64,000 bases of DNA from Flavobacterium sangjuense (GTDB taxonomy: Bacteria > Bacteroidota > Bacteroidia > Flavobacteriales > Flavobacteriaceae): the NCBI RefSeq assembly GCF_004797125.1, contig NZ_CP038810.1, forward strand, positions 1,116,001 through 1,180,000, in the 5' to 3' direction. Below are positions 49,864-56,452 of this stretch, one piece after another. Position 1 is the first letter of the stretch. Each line of letters opens with the position of its first letter. Under the pieces are notes generated by a model that saw only the letters and a program-made list of their open reading frames with translations, ran no database searches and was not told the origin of the DNA. The position numbers and the translations under genes were made by a program.

Positions 49864-51362
49864 TGAGTAATTATTTCAACACTATTCAGTTTGGATGTTC
49901 GTTGCCGTTGCAAAATCCGCACGCGGTTTCGGTTAGCATGCCTTTGCTGCAAAATGTAATTGATTATGAAGAAGGCGACAAAACGGCTATAGCCCAAATG
50001 CAATCGGGTTATCCAAGGTTTTTTCAGAATAAATTGGTTGAAAAGTTAGTTGGTTTTGTAAAAAAAAGACACAATATTTCATCAGAAAAAATTATTTTGC
50101 CAATAGCGTCTTTAAAAGCCAAAAGCATTTTAGAATATCTTGTCAATGCTGAATTTGAGTACGTTCAGGAAGAAGATTGTGTGTTTCTGATTTTAGACAA
50201 TAATCCACAATTCGCAAAGATATGCCGGGATTATATTCGGAATGTAGGTTTGTTAATCAGTTCCCGAAAAGCGGAAGCTGTTTTATATCAATTAGGCCAA
50301 ATAACGTCTATCTTTTCTGAATCAAAAGCAACTATTACTGAAGCTGAAAAAATAATCAAAAAGGTTTTATCCAAAGGCTATTCTAATGTTGCTGAAGATA
50401 CTATTTTACTAACCAATTGTGGTATGAATGCATTGTTTGCAGCCTATGAAACCATTGTAAATCACAGAAAACCTGAAGGAAGAAATACCGTAATTCAACT
50501 TGGCTGGCTTTATGTGGATACGATGGAAATCATCGAAAGAAGAAGCACAATCTCTCATCTGCAAATCAACATTCACCACAAACAGCAACTCGAAAATTGG
50601 TTGGCAAATAATCATACCAAAGTCGCCACGATAATCACAGAAGTAACTACCAATCCACTGATTCAATGCGTCGATTTGCCTTGGCTTTATGCACTTTGCC
50701 AAAAGTATAATATTATCTTGTTGGTCGATTCAACTATCGCTACACCTTTCAATGTTGATGTTTTGCCTTATTGTGATATTGCTGTTGAAAGTTTGACCAA
50801 ATTCGCTTGTGGAAACGGTGATTTGTTGATGGGTGCGATTGTTTTAAATGATAAAAATGACATTGTAAAAGAAGTAAAAAATCAATTCAAACAATTCATT
50901 ATTCCTGCCTTTGAAGGGGAATTGCAGCGATTGGCATTCCAAATAGAAGACTATGAAACCCGGGTGAATAAAGCTTCTGAAAACACTATAATTTTATACA
51001 ATTATCTTAAAGAGCAATCTTTTGTCAAAGAAATATATTCAGTTTTTCATTCGGATTCTATTACCAATTACAACAAAATAAAAAAATCGGATGCAGCTTT
51101 TCCGGGATTGCTTTCGGTTGTTTTTGATAAAGAGTTGGCCTTTTATTACGATAAATTGGAATTGGCGAAAGGACCAAGTTTGGGAACGGAATTTACTATT
51201 GCCATGCCATACGTATATCTGGCTCATTACGATTGTTTAAAATCAGAAGAAGGAAAACAGAAGTTATTTAATCTGGGAATTAATCCCGAATTACTCAGAT
51301 TATCAATAGGAATTGAACCCGTCGAATTGATTATTAATGCTTTTGAAAAGTTACTGGAGTAA
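49860..51362 (+). CDS. Second Cys/Met-metabolism PLP enzyme, similar in plan to fungal cystathionine gamma-synthase
   Basis: 500 residues, about 100 longer than the preceding paralogue. The N-terminal stretch PLQNPHAVSVSMPLLQNVIDYEEG ... MQSGYPRFF (about 18-60, interrupted here) is the pattern I associate with fungal STR2-type cystathionine gamma-synthases rather than bacterial MetB. The PLP part follows with LTNCGMNALFAAYE (about 183), VDSTIATPFNVDVLPYCDI and the Lys in VESLTKFACGNGDLLMGAI (about 316). Start ATG at 49860 overlaps the upstream stop (ATGA); a second ATG follows directly. With its neighbour it likely converts activated homoserine to cystathionine and on to homocysteine. Confidence 0.78.
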   Translation: MMSNYFNTIQFGCSLPLQNPHAVSVSMPLLQNVIDYEEGDKTAIAQMQSGYPRFFQNKLVEKLVGFVKKRHNISSEKIILPIASLKAKSILEYLVNAEFEYVQEEDCVFLILDNNPQFAKICRDYIRNVGLLISSRKAEAVLYQLGQITSIFSESKATITEAEKIIKKVLSKGYSNVAEDTILLTNCGMNALFAAYETIVNHRKPEGRNTVIQLGWLYVDTMEIIERRSTISHLQINIHHKQQLENWLANNHTKVATIITEVTTNPLIQCVDLPWLYALCQKYNIILLVDSTIATPFNVDVLPYCDIAVESLTKFACGNGDLLMGAIVLNDKNDIVKEVKNQFKQFIIPAFEGELQRLAFQIEDYETRVNKASENTIILYNYLKEQSFVKEIYSVFHSDSITNYNKIKKSDAAFPGLLSVVFDKELAFYYDKLELAKGPSLGTEFTIAMPYVYLAHYDCLKSEEGKQKLFNLGINPELLRLSIGIEPVELIINAFEKLLE

Positions 51363-51469
51363 GACACAATCAAATTACTATGAACAAAAAGTACAATTCA
51401 TAGCATATAATTTGAACAAATTCAATAAATAGTTTTTAACTTTAAAACATCAAATAATTTAAAATTGCA

Positions 51470-52363
51470 ATGAAAATGAAAATTTTACAGCCATTATTGC
51501 TTATTGCGATTATGGTTACAGCTACAAGTAGTTATTCGCAAAAAACAGACTATAAAAAAGAAATTGACACTTGGCACAAAAAAAGAGAAGAAAAACTAAA
51601 AGCTGAAAATGGTTGGCTGAATTTAGCGGGTTTGTATTGGTTAAAAGAAGGGAAGAATACTTTTGGCAGCAGCGACAAAAATCAAATACAATTTCCCGAA
51701 GGTACTATCGACGATTTTGCAGGCTATTTTGAGCGAATAGGTACAACGGTAAAAATTGTCGTCAATAAAGAAGTTTTAATCAATTTAAATGGGAAACCCA
51801 TTGATGAAGCTATTGTTTTCCATCCTGACTCCATAAAGCCACTTGCGCTGTCTCATAAAGATTTGCGTTGGACGATTATCAAAAGGGAAGATAGAATCGG
51901 GATACGATTGCGAAATTTGAAGAGTCCATTACTGGAAAGTTTTCATGGAGTTGAGAGATTTCCGGTGGATGCCAATTGGAAAATTGAAGCAACATTAGTA
52001 AAAACAGATCAGCCCATAGAAATTCCAATTACTAATGTATTGGGACAAACTACCAAAGAAAAATCATCCGGAAAGTTGGTTTTTACTGTAAATAATGAAA
52101 AGTGTTCTTTGGATGTATTGGATGAAGAGGATGGTTTTTTTATTCTTTTTGGGGATGAAACCAATGGCGATCAAACCTATCCTGCTGGGCGATTCTTATC
52201 TGCTTCAAAGCCCGATAAAAATGGCAAAGTCATATTGGATTTTAATAAGGCAACCAATCCACCATGCGCTTTTACAGCCTATGCAACATGTCCGTTGCCG
52301 CCTATACAAAATCGTTTGCCAGTTGCCATAAAGGCTGGAGAAAAAGTTTTTGGAGAACATTAA
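51470..52363 (+). CDS. DUF1684 domain protein, exported
   Basis: 297 residues, signal peptide to about 24 (SSYSQ). DUF1684 hallmarks: IDTWHKKREEKLKAENGWLNLAGLYWLKEG (about 32-61), the ERF-like segment FHGVERFPVDANWKIEA (about 160), and the C-terminal RFLSASKPDKNGKVILDFNKATNPPCAFTAYATCPLPP (in parts, about 240-282), with its Cys residues. Function unknown. It stands between two methionine operons, 107 bp after the PLP gene pair and 125 bp before leader 2; no evidence links it to methionine. Confidence 0.85.
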   Translation: MKMKILQPLLLIAIMVTATSSYSQKTDYKKEIDTWHKKREEKLKAENGWLNLAGLYWLKEGKNTFGSSDKNQIQFPEGTIDDFAGYFERIGTTVKIVVNKEVLINLNGKPIDEAIVFHPDSIKPLALSHKDLRWTIIKREDRIGIRLRNLKSPLLESFHGVERFPVDANWKIEATLVKTDQPIEIPITNVLGQTTKEKSSGKLVFTVNNEKCSLDVLDEEDGFFILFGDETNGDQTYPAGRFLSASKPDKNGKVILDFNKATNPPCAFTAYATCPLPPIQNRLPVAIKAGEKVFGEH

Positions 52364-52437
52364 TTTTTTTAAAACATTTAAAATCAGTGCTTTAAACCAA
52401 TTGAATATTAAATTTTAAAAAAAAATCAAAAAAAATT

Positions 52438-52467
52438 TTGTCAATTGAAAATTAGTCCGCAAGTTTG
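52438..52467 (+). promoter_or_regulatory. Putative promoter of the tandem leader / metX transcript
   Basis: TTG (52438-52440), 19-nt spacer, CAAGTTTG (52460-52467, one change from TAnnTTTG). A related CACATTTG box followed by almost the same TCAAATCAAAA sequence precedes leader 1, so promoter and leader were probably duplicated together. Confidence 0.45.
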
Positions 52468-52488
52468 TTAAATCAAAAAAGCAACAAA

Positions 52489-52545
52489 ATGAAATTTACA
52501 ATGTGCAATATGTGTCGTATGATGTGGAAAAATCCGCAGAGATAA
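52489..52545 (+). CDS. Methionine-rich leader peptide 2 (18 codons)
   Basis: ORF MKFTMCNMCRMMWKNPQR with five Met in 18 codons. DNA and peptide match leader 1 over most of their length (F-T-M-x-N-M ... M-M-W-K), so the two are duplicates. Codons 16-18 contain CCGCAGAG, the segment that can pair with the 5' arm of the following terminator. Together with leader 3 it lies in tandem before metX. Confidence 0.78.
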   Translation: MKFTMCNMCRMMWKNPQR

Positions 52546-52611
52546 CTATTGCATAATTTTAAATTTTTAAAATATATCAATCGAACCTCTGCAAACCGCA
52601 GAGGTTTTTTT
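52534..52611 (+). promoter_or_regulatory. Attenuator 2: competing antiterminator and terminator
   Basis: Segment 1 GCAGAG (52536-52541, end of leader ORF 2), segment 2 CCTCTGC (52586-52592), segment 3 GCAGAGG (52598-52604) with T7. Relative to attenuator 1 the same base is changed (G to A) in both segment 1 and segment 3, so both alternative helices keep pairing; this double change is good evidence that the two compete. An AU hairpin again separates segments 1 and 2. Confidence 0.75.
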
Positions 52612-52631
52612 ATTTAAAGCAAATTAAAACA

Positions 52632-52727
52632 ATGAAAGTAACAGTAAAAAATATGATGATGACCCGCACAATGATGCACATGATGTGTTGTATCGCCATA
52701 CCCTGTTACCAGATGTGGAAGACCTAA
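52632..52727 (+). CDS. Methionine-rich leader peptide 3 (31 codons)
   Basis: ATG 52632 to TAA 52725-52727. Nine Met in 31 codons, clustered as N-M-M-M-T-R-T-M-M-H-M-M-C-C, with a last M-W-K before the stop. Unrelated in sequence to leaders 1 and 2 apart from the shared M-W-K near the end, so methionine sensing seems to have been recruited twice. It begins 21 bp after terminator 2 and ends 98 bp before metX. Confidence 0.8.
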   Translation: MKVTVKNMMMTRTMMHMMCCIAIPCYQMWKT

Positions 52728-52786
52728 TATAGTTTTTATAACTATCCTAAAAGTCCCTTTGGTAAGCCATCCAAAGGGATTTTTTT
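52706..52786 (+). promoter_or_regulatory. Attenuator 3: competing antiterminator and terminator before metX
   Basis: Terminator stem TCCCTTTGG (52754-52762) / CCAAAGGGA (52771-52779) followed by T7. TTACCAGA inside the leader ORF (52706-52713) can pair with TTTGGTAA (52758-52765; 8 bp, one G-U), which destroys the 5' arm of the terminator. A small hairpin ATAGTT/AACTAT (52729-52745) lies between, the same topology as attenuators 1 and 2. Confidence 0.7.
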
Positions 52787-52825
52787 ATTTCAAAAAAATG
52801 CATAAAAAAATAACAATAAACAAAA

Positions 52826-53827
52826 ATGAAGAATTTAGAAAAAATTGACCTTTTTAATTTTGATTTAGAAAATGGAAAGCAACGACCTTACATTCCGTTG
52901 TTCTATCAAACTTTCGGTCAGCCAATAGGATCAGCTCCGGTTGTGGTTGTCAATCACGCTTTGACCGGGAATTCAACAGTGACCGGAGAAAACGGCTGGT
53001 GGAATGATTTGATTGGCGAGGGCAAAATTATTGACACAAATTACTTCACGGTAATTGCATTCAACATTCCTGGAAATGGATATGATGACAATTTTGGAAA
53101 TCTGATTTCAAATTACCAGGATTATACCGTTCGTGATATAGCCCGTGTTTTTTGGGAAGGTTTATTTTTCCTAAAAATTGAAACGCTTTTTACGGTTATT
53201 GGTGGAAGTCTTGGCGGTGCTTTAGCTTGGGAAATGACAGTGCTTTTTCCTGATAAAGTCGAAAATTTGATTCCAATTGCTTCTGATTGGAAAGCCAGCG
53301 ATTGGGTAATTGCCAATGTGTTAATTCAGGATCAGATTTTGAATAATTCAGACAATCCAATTGTTGATGCAAGATTGCACGCCATGCTTTTGTACAGAAC
53401 GCCACAATCTATCAACCAAAGATTTCAAAGAAATAAATTGGAAAATCTTTCGGTTTATCAAATAGAGAATTGGTTGATTAATCACGGTTTCAAACTCAAA
53501 AACCGCTTCCGCTTGTCGGCTTATAAACTAATGAATCATTTGTTGAAAACGAACGACATTACACGTGAGAGAAAAGATTTCTTGACTATACTGAAGGATA
53601 TCAAAACCAATATTCACATCGTTGCAGTCGATACCGATTATTTCTTTATTCCGGATGAAAATCGGGAAACATATCACGAATTAAAATCCATTAGAGAAAA
53701 TGTCTTTTACAACGAAATAAAATCCATTCATGGTCATGACGCTTTCTTGATTGAATTCGACCAATTGGCCCAAATCTTAGAACCAATTTTTAACAAACAA
53801 AAACAACAAACTTATGTCAACGCTTAG
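52826..53827 (+). CDS. metX: Homoserine O-acetyltransferase
   Basis: Activates homoserine with acetyl-CoA at the branch to methionine. 333 residues, alpha/beta-hydrolase fold: VVNHALTGNSTVTGENGWW (about 40-58), the nucleophile Ser in VIGGSLGGALAWEM (about 128), Asp in VAVDTDYFFIPDEN (about 271) and His in IHGHDAFLIEFDQL (about 304) form the triad. These features fit MetX, though closely related succinyl-transferring enzymes cannot be excluded. Lies behind two tandem Met attenuators and overlaps homoserine dehydrogenase by 14 bp. Confidence 0.9.
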   Translation: MKNLEKIDLFNFDLENGKQRPYIPLFYQTFGQPIGSAPVVVVNHALTGNSTVTGENGWWNDLIGEGKIIDTNYFTVIAFNIPGNGYDDNFGNLISNYQDYTVRDIARVFWEGLFFLKIETLFTVIGGSLGGALAWEMTVLFPDKVENLIPIASDWKASDWVIANVLIQDQILNNSDNPIVDARLHAMLLYRTPQSINQRFQRNKLENLSVYQIENWLINHGFKLKNRFRLSAYKLMNHLLKTNDITRERKDFLTILKDIKTNIHIVAVDTDYFFIPDENRETYHELKSIRENVFYNEIKSIHGHDAFLIEFDQLAQILEPIFNKQKQQTYVNA

Positions 53828-54914
53828 AATAAACATCGTCCTTTTTGGTATCGGAAATGTGGGAAGCACATTGGTAAACCAAGTCATTGAAAGCCAAAAA
53901 TTCTTTCTCGAAAAAAGAAACATCGATTTGCGATTTCCAATCATTACGAACTCAACTCTGGCTTTCTTTGAAAAAGACGGAATCAAAAATCAGTGGGAAG
54001 CCAACTTCGCTCAATCGGCAATTCCGTTCAGAGTTGAAGACATAATTGAATACGCTCAGGAACAGGAATTAGAAAACCTAATCGCAGTTGATGCCACAGC
54101 AAGTTCAGACATCGTCAAAAATTATATTCCGTTAATCCAAAACGGATTTGATATTGTAGCTGCCAATAAAAAAGCAAATACACTTCACTTTGATTTCTAC
54201 AAAGAACTAAGAAGAAATTTAAAAAAGTACGACAAGACTTTTCTCTACGAAACCAATGTTGGTGCCGGATTGCCAGTTGTGCAAACCATAAACGATTTGC
54301 ACTTTTCGGGTGAAGAAATTACCAAAATCAGAGGTGTGTTTTCAGGTTCGTTGAGTTATATTTTTAATAGATTCTCTGCTGAAGAAATTCCGTTTTCCAA
54401 CATTCTCTTAGAAGCCGAAAAATATGGCTACACTGAACCCGATTCCCGTGAAGATTTATCCGGAAATGACGTAGCTCGGAAATTATTAATTCTGGCTCGT
54501 GAAATCGAAAAGGAATATGAATTTTCAAACATCAAAATTTCATCCCTTTTGCTCCCAGATTTGAATGAAACGAATTCTAAAGCTGAATATTCGGTCAACA
54601 AACAGCTTTTTGACAAACCATTTCATATTGCCAAAATAACTCAGGCAGACAGTCATGTTCTGCGTTATGTAGGTGAATTTGATGTGGTCAAGAAGGAGTT
54701 GGAAGTCAAACTAATTTCAGTTCCACAGAGTTCGGCATTAGGCCAACTCAAAGGTGCCGACAATCTGATTGAAATTTACACAAAGTCGTATGGCGAAATT
54801 CCAATAGTTATTCAGGGCGCAGGCGCAGGAAAAGAAGTAACAGCTCGCGGCGTTTTGACCGATATTCTCAAAATCGCCGAAAAAACAAAAATCAAAGAAG
54901 CTGTTTGGTTATAA
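53814..54914 (+). CDS. Homoserine dehydrogenase, monofunctional
   Basis: Reduces aspartate semialdehyde to homoserine, the substrate of MetX. 366 residues: NAD(P) motif VLFGIGNVGSTL (about 9-20), AANKKANTL (about 117), the family motif RGVFSGSLSYIFNRF (about 171-185) and KYGYTEPDSREDLSGNDVARKLLILAREI (about 203-231, in parts). It ends at the catalytic domain without the C-terminal ACT domain, so threonine feedback is not expected; a dedicated methionine-branch enzyme separate from a ThrA-type fusion is likely. Overlaps metX by 14 bp. Confidence 0.93.
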   Translation: MSTLRINIVLFGIGNVGSTLVNQVIESQKFFLEKRNIDLRFPIITNSTLAFFEKDGIKNQWEANFAQSAIPFRVEDIIEYAQEQELENLIAVDATASSDIVKNYIPLIQNGFDIVAANKKANTLHFDFYKELRRNLKKYDKTFLYETNVGAGLPVVQTINDLHFSGEEITKIRGVFSGSLSYIFNRFSAEEIPFSNILLEAEKYGYTEPDSREDLSGNDVARKLLILAREIEKEYEFSNIKISSLLLPDLNETNSKAEYSVNKQLFDKPFHIAKITQADSHVLRYVGEFDVVKKELEVKLISVPQSSALGQLKGADNLIEIYTKSYGEIPIVIQGAGAGKEVTARGVLTDILKIAEKTKIKEAVWL

Positions 54915-54935
54915 AAATTTACTAACTCAACCCCG

Positions 54936-54968
54936 AAAACCTACAGCACGAAAACGTTGTAGGTTTTT
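54936..54968 (+). terminator. Terminator of the metX-homoserine dehydrogenase operon
   Basis: AAAACCTACA (54936-54945) / TGTAGGTTTT (54958-54967) with a 12-nt loop and T-rich tail. Confidence 0.85.
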
Positions 54969-54983
54969 ATTTTTTCAAAACCC

Positions 54984-55014
54984 TTGCAAATAACAATTCT
55001 ATGCCTTTACTTTG
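54984..55014 (+). promoter_or_regulatory. Putative promoter of the metH-metF transcript
   Basis: TTG (54984-54986), 21-nt spacer, TACTTTG (55008-55014), one base shorter than TAnnTTTG. It would start RNA just before the SAM-I aptamer at 55036, which supports the call. Confidence 0.45.
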
Positions 55015-55035
55015 CGGTGTTCATAAACTTATTGT

Positions 55036-55157
55036 TCGTTATCACGAAAGCTGGAGGGAATAGACCCGTTGAAAGCTTAGCAACCCTTTGCCAAAAGAAG
55101 GTGCTACATTCTAGTCTTTATGCTGAATTTATTTCAGCATCTCGACAAAGATAACCC
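55036..55157 (+). promoter_or_regulatory. SAM-I (S-box) riboswitch upstream of metH
   Basis: P1 arms GTTATC (55038-55043) and GATAAC (55150-55155) enclose the S-box core: GCTGGAGGGA, TAGACCCGTTGAAAGC, TTAGCAACCC, then AAGGTGCTACATTCTAG and a variable P4 hairpin GCTGAA/TTCAGC. Position and spacing follow the family closely. Binding of SAM should shut off metH and metF. A weak hairpin AGCG/CGCT with T6 (55203-55224) may be the expression-platform terminator. The 470-bp gap to metH also contains repeat copy B and a GCGAGA repeat. Confidence 0.93.
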
Positions 55158-55202
55158 GAGAATTCTTCTCAACTTTCTGATAACATATTATAATTTTTTA
55201 GG

Positions 55203-55224
55203 AGCGAAAGGCTTGCGCTTTTTT
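55203..55224 (+). terminator. Possible expression-platform terminator of the SAM-I riboswitch
   Basis: AGCGAAAGGCTTGCGCT folds with a short AGCG/CGCT stem and runs into T6. Short and not strong, hence tentative; an antiterminator involving the P1 3' strand was not resolved by eye. Confidence 0.4.
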
Positions 55225-55234
55225 GCAATCCATA

Positions 55235-55320
55235 TTCCTGCTGTACGTTGCAATCTTTTTGTTTTGTCATGCTGAGCTTGTCGAAGCACAAAACAAAAAG
55301 GATTTTCACTTCCATCAGGG
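55235..55320. repeat. 86-bp flavobacterial intergenic repeat, copy B
   Basis: Same ends (CCTGCT at 55237, ATCAGGG at 55314-55320), same ATCTTTTT / AAAAAGGAT shoulders and same total length as copy A at 44715. The inner stem differs: TTTTTGTTTTGT (55256-55267) / ACAAAACAAAAA (55288-55299) around GTCATGCTGAGCTTGTCGAAG, a phrase seen in many bacterial intergenic repeats. Inserted between the SAM-I riboswitch and metH. Confidence 0.8.
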
Positions 55321-55350
55321 CTAATTAATAAATCATAGTACAAATTAAGC

Positions 55351-55376
55351 TTTGCGCTTTAGCGTCTCTGCGAGAA
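55351..55376. repeat. GCGAGA-family repeat before metH N-terminal gene
   Basis: TTTGCGCTTTAGCGTCTCTGCGAGA, a degenerate single copy of the unit that forms the inverted repeat at 48301-48356. It ends 10 bp before the start codon. Confidence 0.6.
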
Positions 55377-55385
55377 ATACAAAAT

Positions 55386-56378
55386 ATGTCAAAAATTCAA
55401 CAAGCAATACAAGAAAGAATCCTTGTCCTCGACGGAGCCATGGGAACCATGCTGCAACGCAACAATTTCTCCGAAGAAGATTTCCGAGGAGAACGTTTCA
55501 AAGACTTTCCACATCCATTAAAAGGAAACAACGATTTACTTTCTATCACCCAACCCGAAGCGGTAAAACAAGTGCATCGCTTGTATTTTCAAGCCGGAGC
55601 AGATATTGTAGAAACGAATACTTTTTCAGGAACGACTATCGGTATGGCCGATTACCATTTAGAAGATTTGGTTTACGAATTAAACTACGAATCAGCCAAA
55701 ATTGCCCGTGAAGTTGCTGATGAATTTACCGACAGACCACGTTTTGTTGCAGGTTCCATTGGACCAACAAACCGTACAGCATCCATGTCGCCTGACGTAA
55801 ACGATCCGGGTTTTAGAGCCGTAACGTTTGACGATTTACGCATTGCCTACAAACAACAGGTAGAAGCTTTAATTGACGGTGGTTGTGATGTACTTTTGGT
55901 AGAAACAATTTTCGATACACTAAACGCCAAAGCGGCTTTATTCGCTATCGAAGAAGTAAAAGAAGAACGCAATCTTGATATACCGGTTATGGTTTCAGGA
56001 ACAATTACCGATGCTTCAGGAAGAACACTTTCCGGACAAACCGTAGAAGCATTCCTGATTTCAATTGCCCACATCGATTTATTAAGTATCGGATTCAACT
56101 GCGCACTTGGTGCTGACCAATTGAAACCGTATTTGAAACGTTTGGCTCACAATACACAACTCAATATTTCAGCGCATCCAAATGCCGGTTTGCCAAATGC
56201 TTTCGGGCAATACGACCAAACTCCGCAAGAAATGCAAGCCTTAATCAAGGAATATTTACAGGATAATTTAATCAACATTATTGGCGGATGCTGTGGCACA
56301 ACTCCGGAGCATATCAAAGCAATTGCTGAGGTTGCGAAAGAATTTAAACCACGAAATGTTCTCATTCATGCAAATTAA
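55386..56378 (+). CDS. metH: Methionine synthase, homocysteine-binding part (split MetH, N-terminal)
   Basis: 330 residues equal to the first module of cobalamin-dependent methionine synthase, the zinc-dependent homocysteine S-methyltransferase barrel. LDGAMGTMLQRNNFSEEDFRGE (about 14-35, in parts), SIGPTNRTASMSPDVNDPG (about 123-141), the zinc Cys in FNCALGADQLKPYL (about 237) and the Cys pair in GGCCGTTPEHI (about 300-310). The rest of the enzyme is encoded by the next gene, 74 bp downstream in a different frame. Governed by the SAM-I riboswitch. Confidence 0.94.
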   Translation: MSKIQQAIQERILVLDGAMGTMLQRNNFSEEDFRGERFKDFPHPLKGNNDLLSITQPEAVKQVHRLYFQAGADIVETNTFSGTTIGMADYHLEDLVYELNYESAKIAREVADEFTDRPRFVAGSIGPTNRTASMSPDVNDPGFRAVTFDDLRIAYKQQVEALIDGGCDVLLVETIFDTLNAKAALFAIEEVKEERNLDIPVMVSGTITDASGRTLSGQTVEAFLISIAHIDLLSIGFNCALGADQLKPYLKRLAHNTQLNISAHPNAGLPNAFGQYDQTPQEMQALIKEYLQDNLINIIGGCCGTTPEHIKAIAEVAKEFKPRNVLIHAN

Positions 56379-56440
56379 AATCTGTAAAAATCTGTGTAAT
56401 CCGTGGCTAAAAACCTTTGTGTCTTTGTGCCTTAGCGAGA
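56378..56440. repeat. Repeat sequence at the metH split point
   Basis: aatctgtaaaaatctgtgtaatccgtgg (broken by wobble) followed by CTTTGTGTCTTTGTGCCTTAGCGAGA (written in parts, 56415-56440). The second half is another GCGAGA-family copy; the first is the 'AATCTGTGTAATCCGTGG' phrase common in Bacteroidota intergenic repeats. It fills almost the whole 74-bp gap between the two halves of metH. Confidence 0.65.
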
Positions 56441-56452
56441 AAACAAAATAAA

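Noticed and set aside
51363..51469. Another leader peptide before the DUF1684 gene
   Set aside because: Only a seven-codon ORF without repeated amino-acid codons, and no terminator hairpin follows.
55352..55711. 119-codon + strand frame over the start of metH
   Set aside because: Arg/Ser-rich frame in another phase of the clearly conserved homocysteine methyltransferase gene; a shadow.
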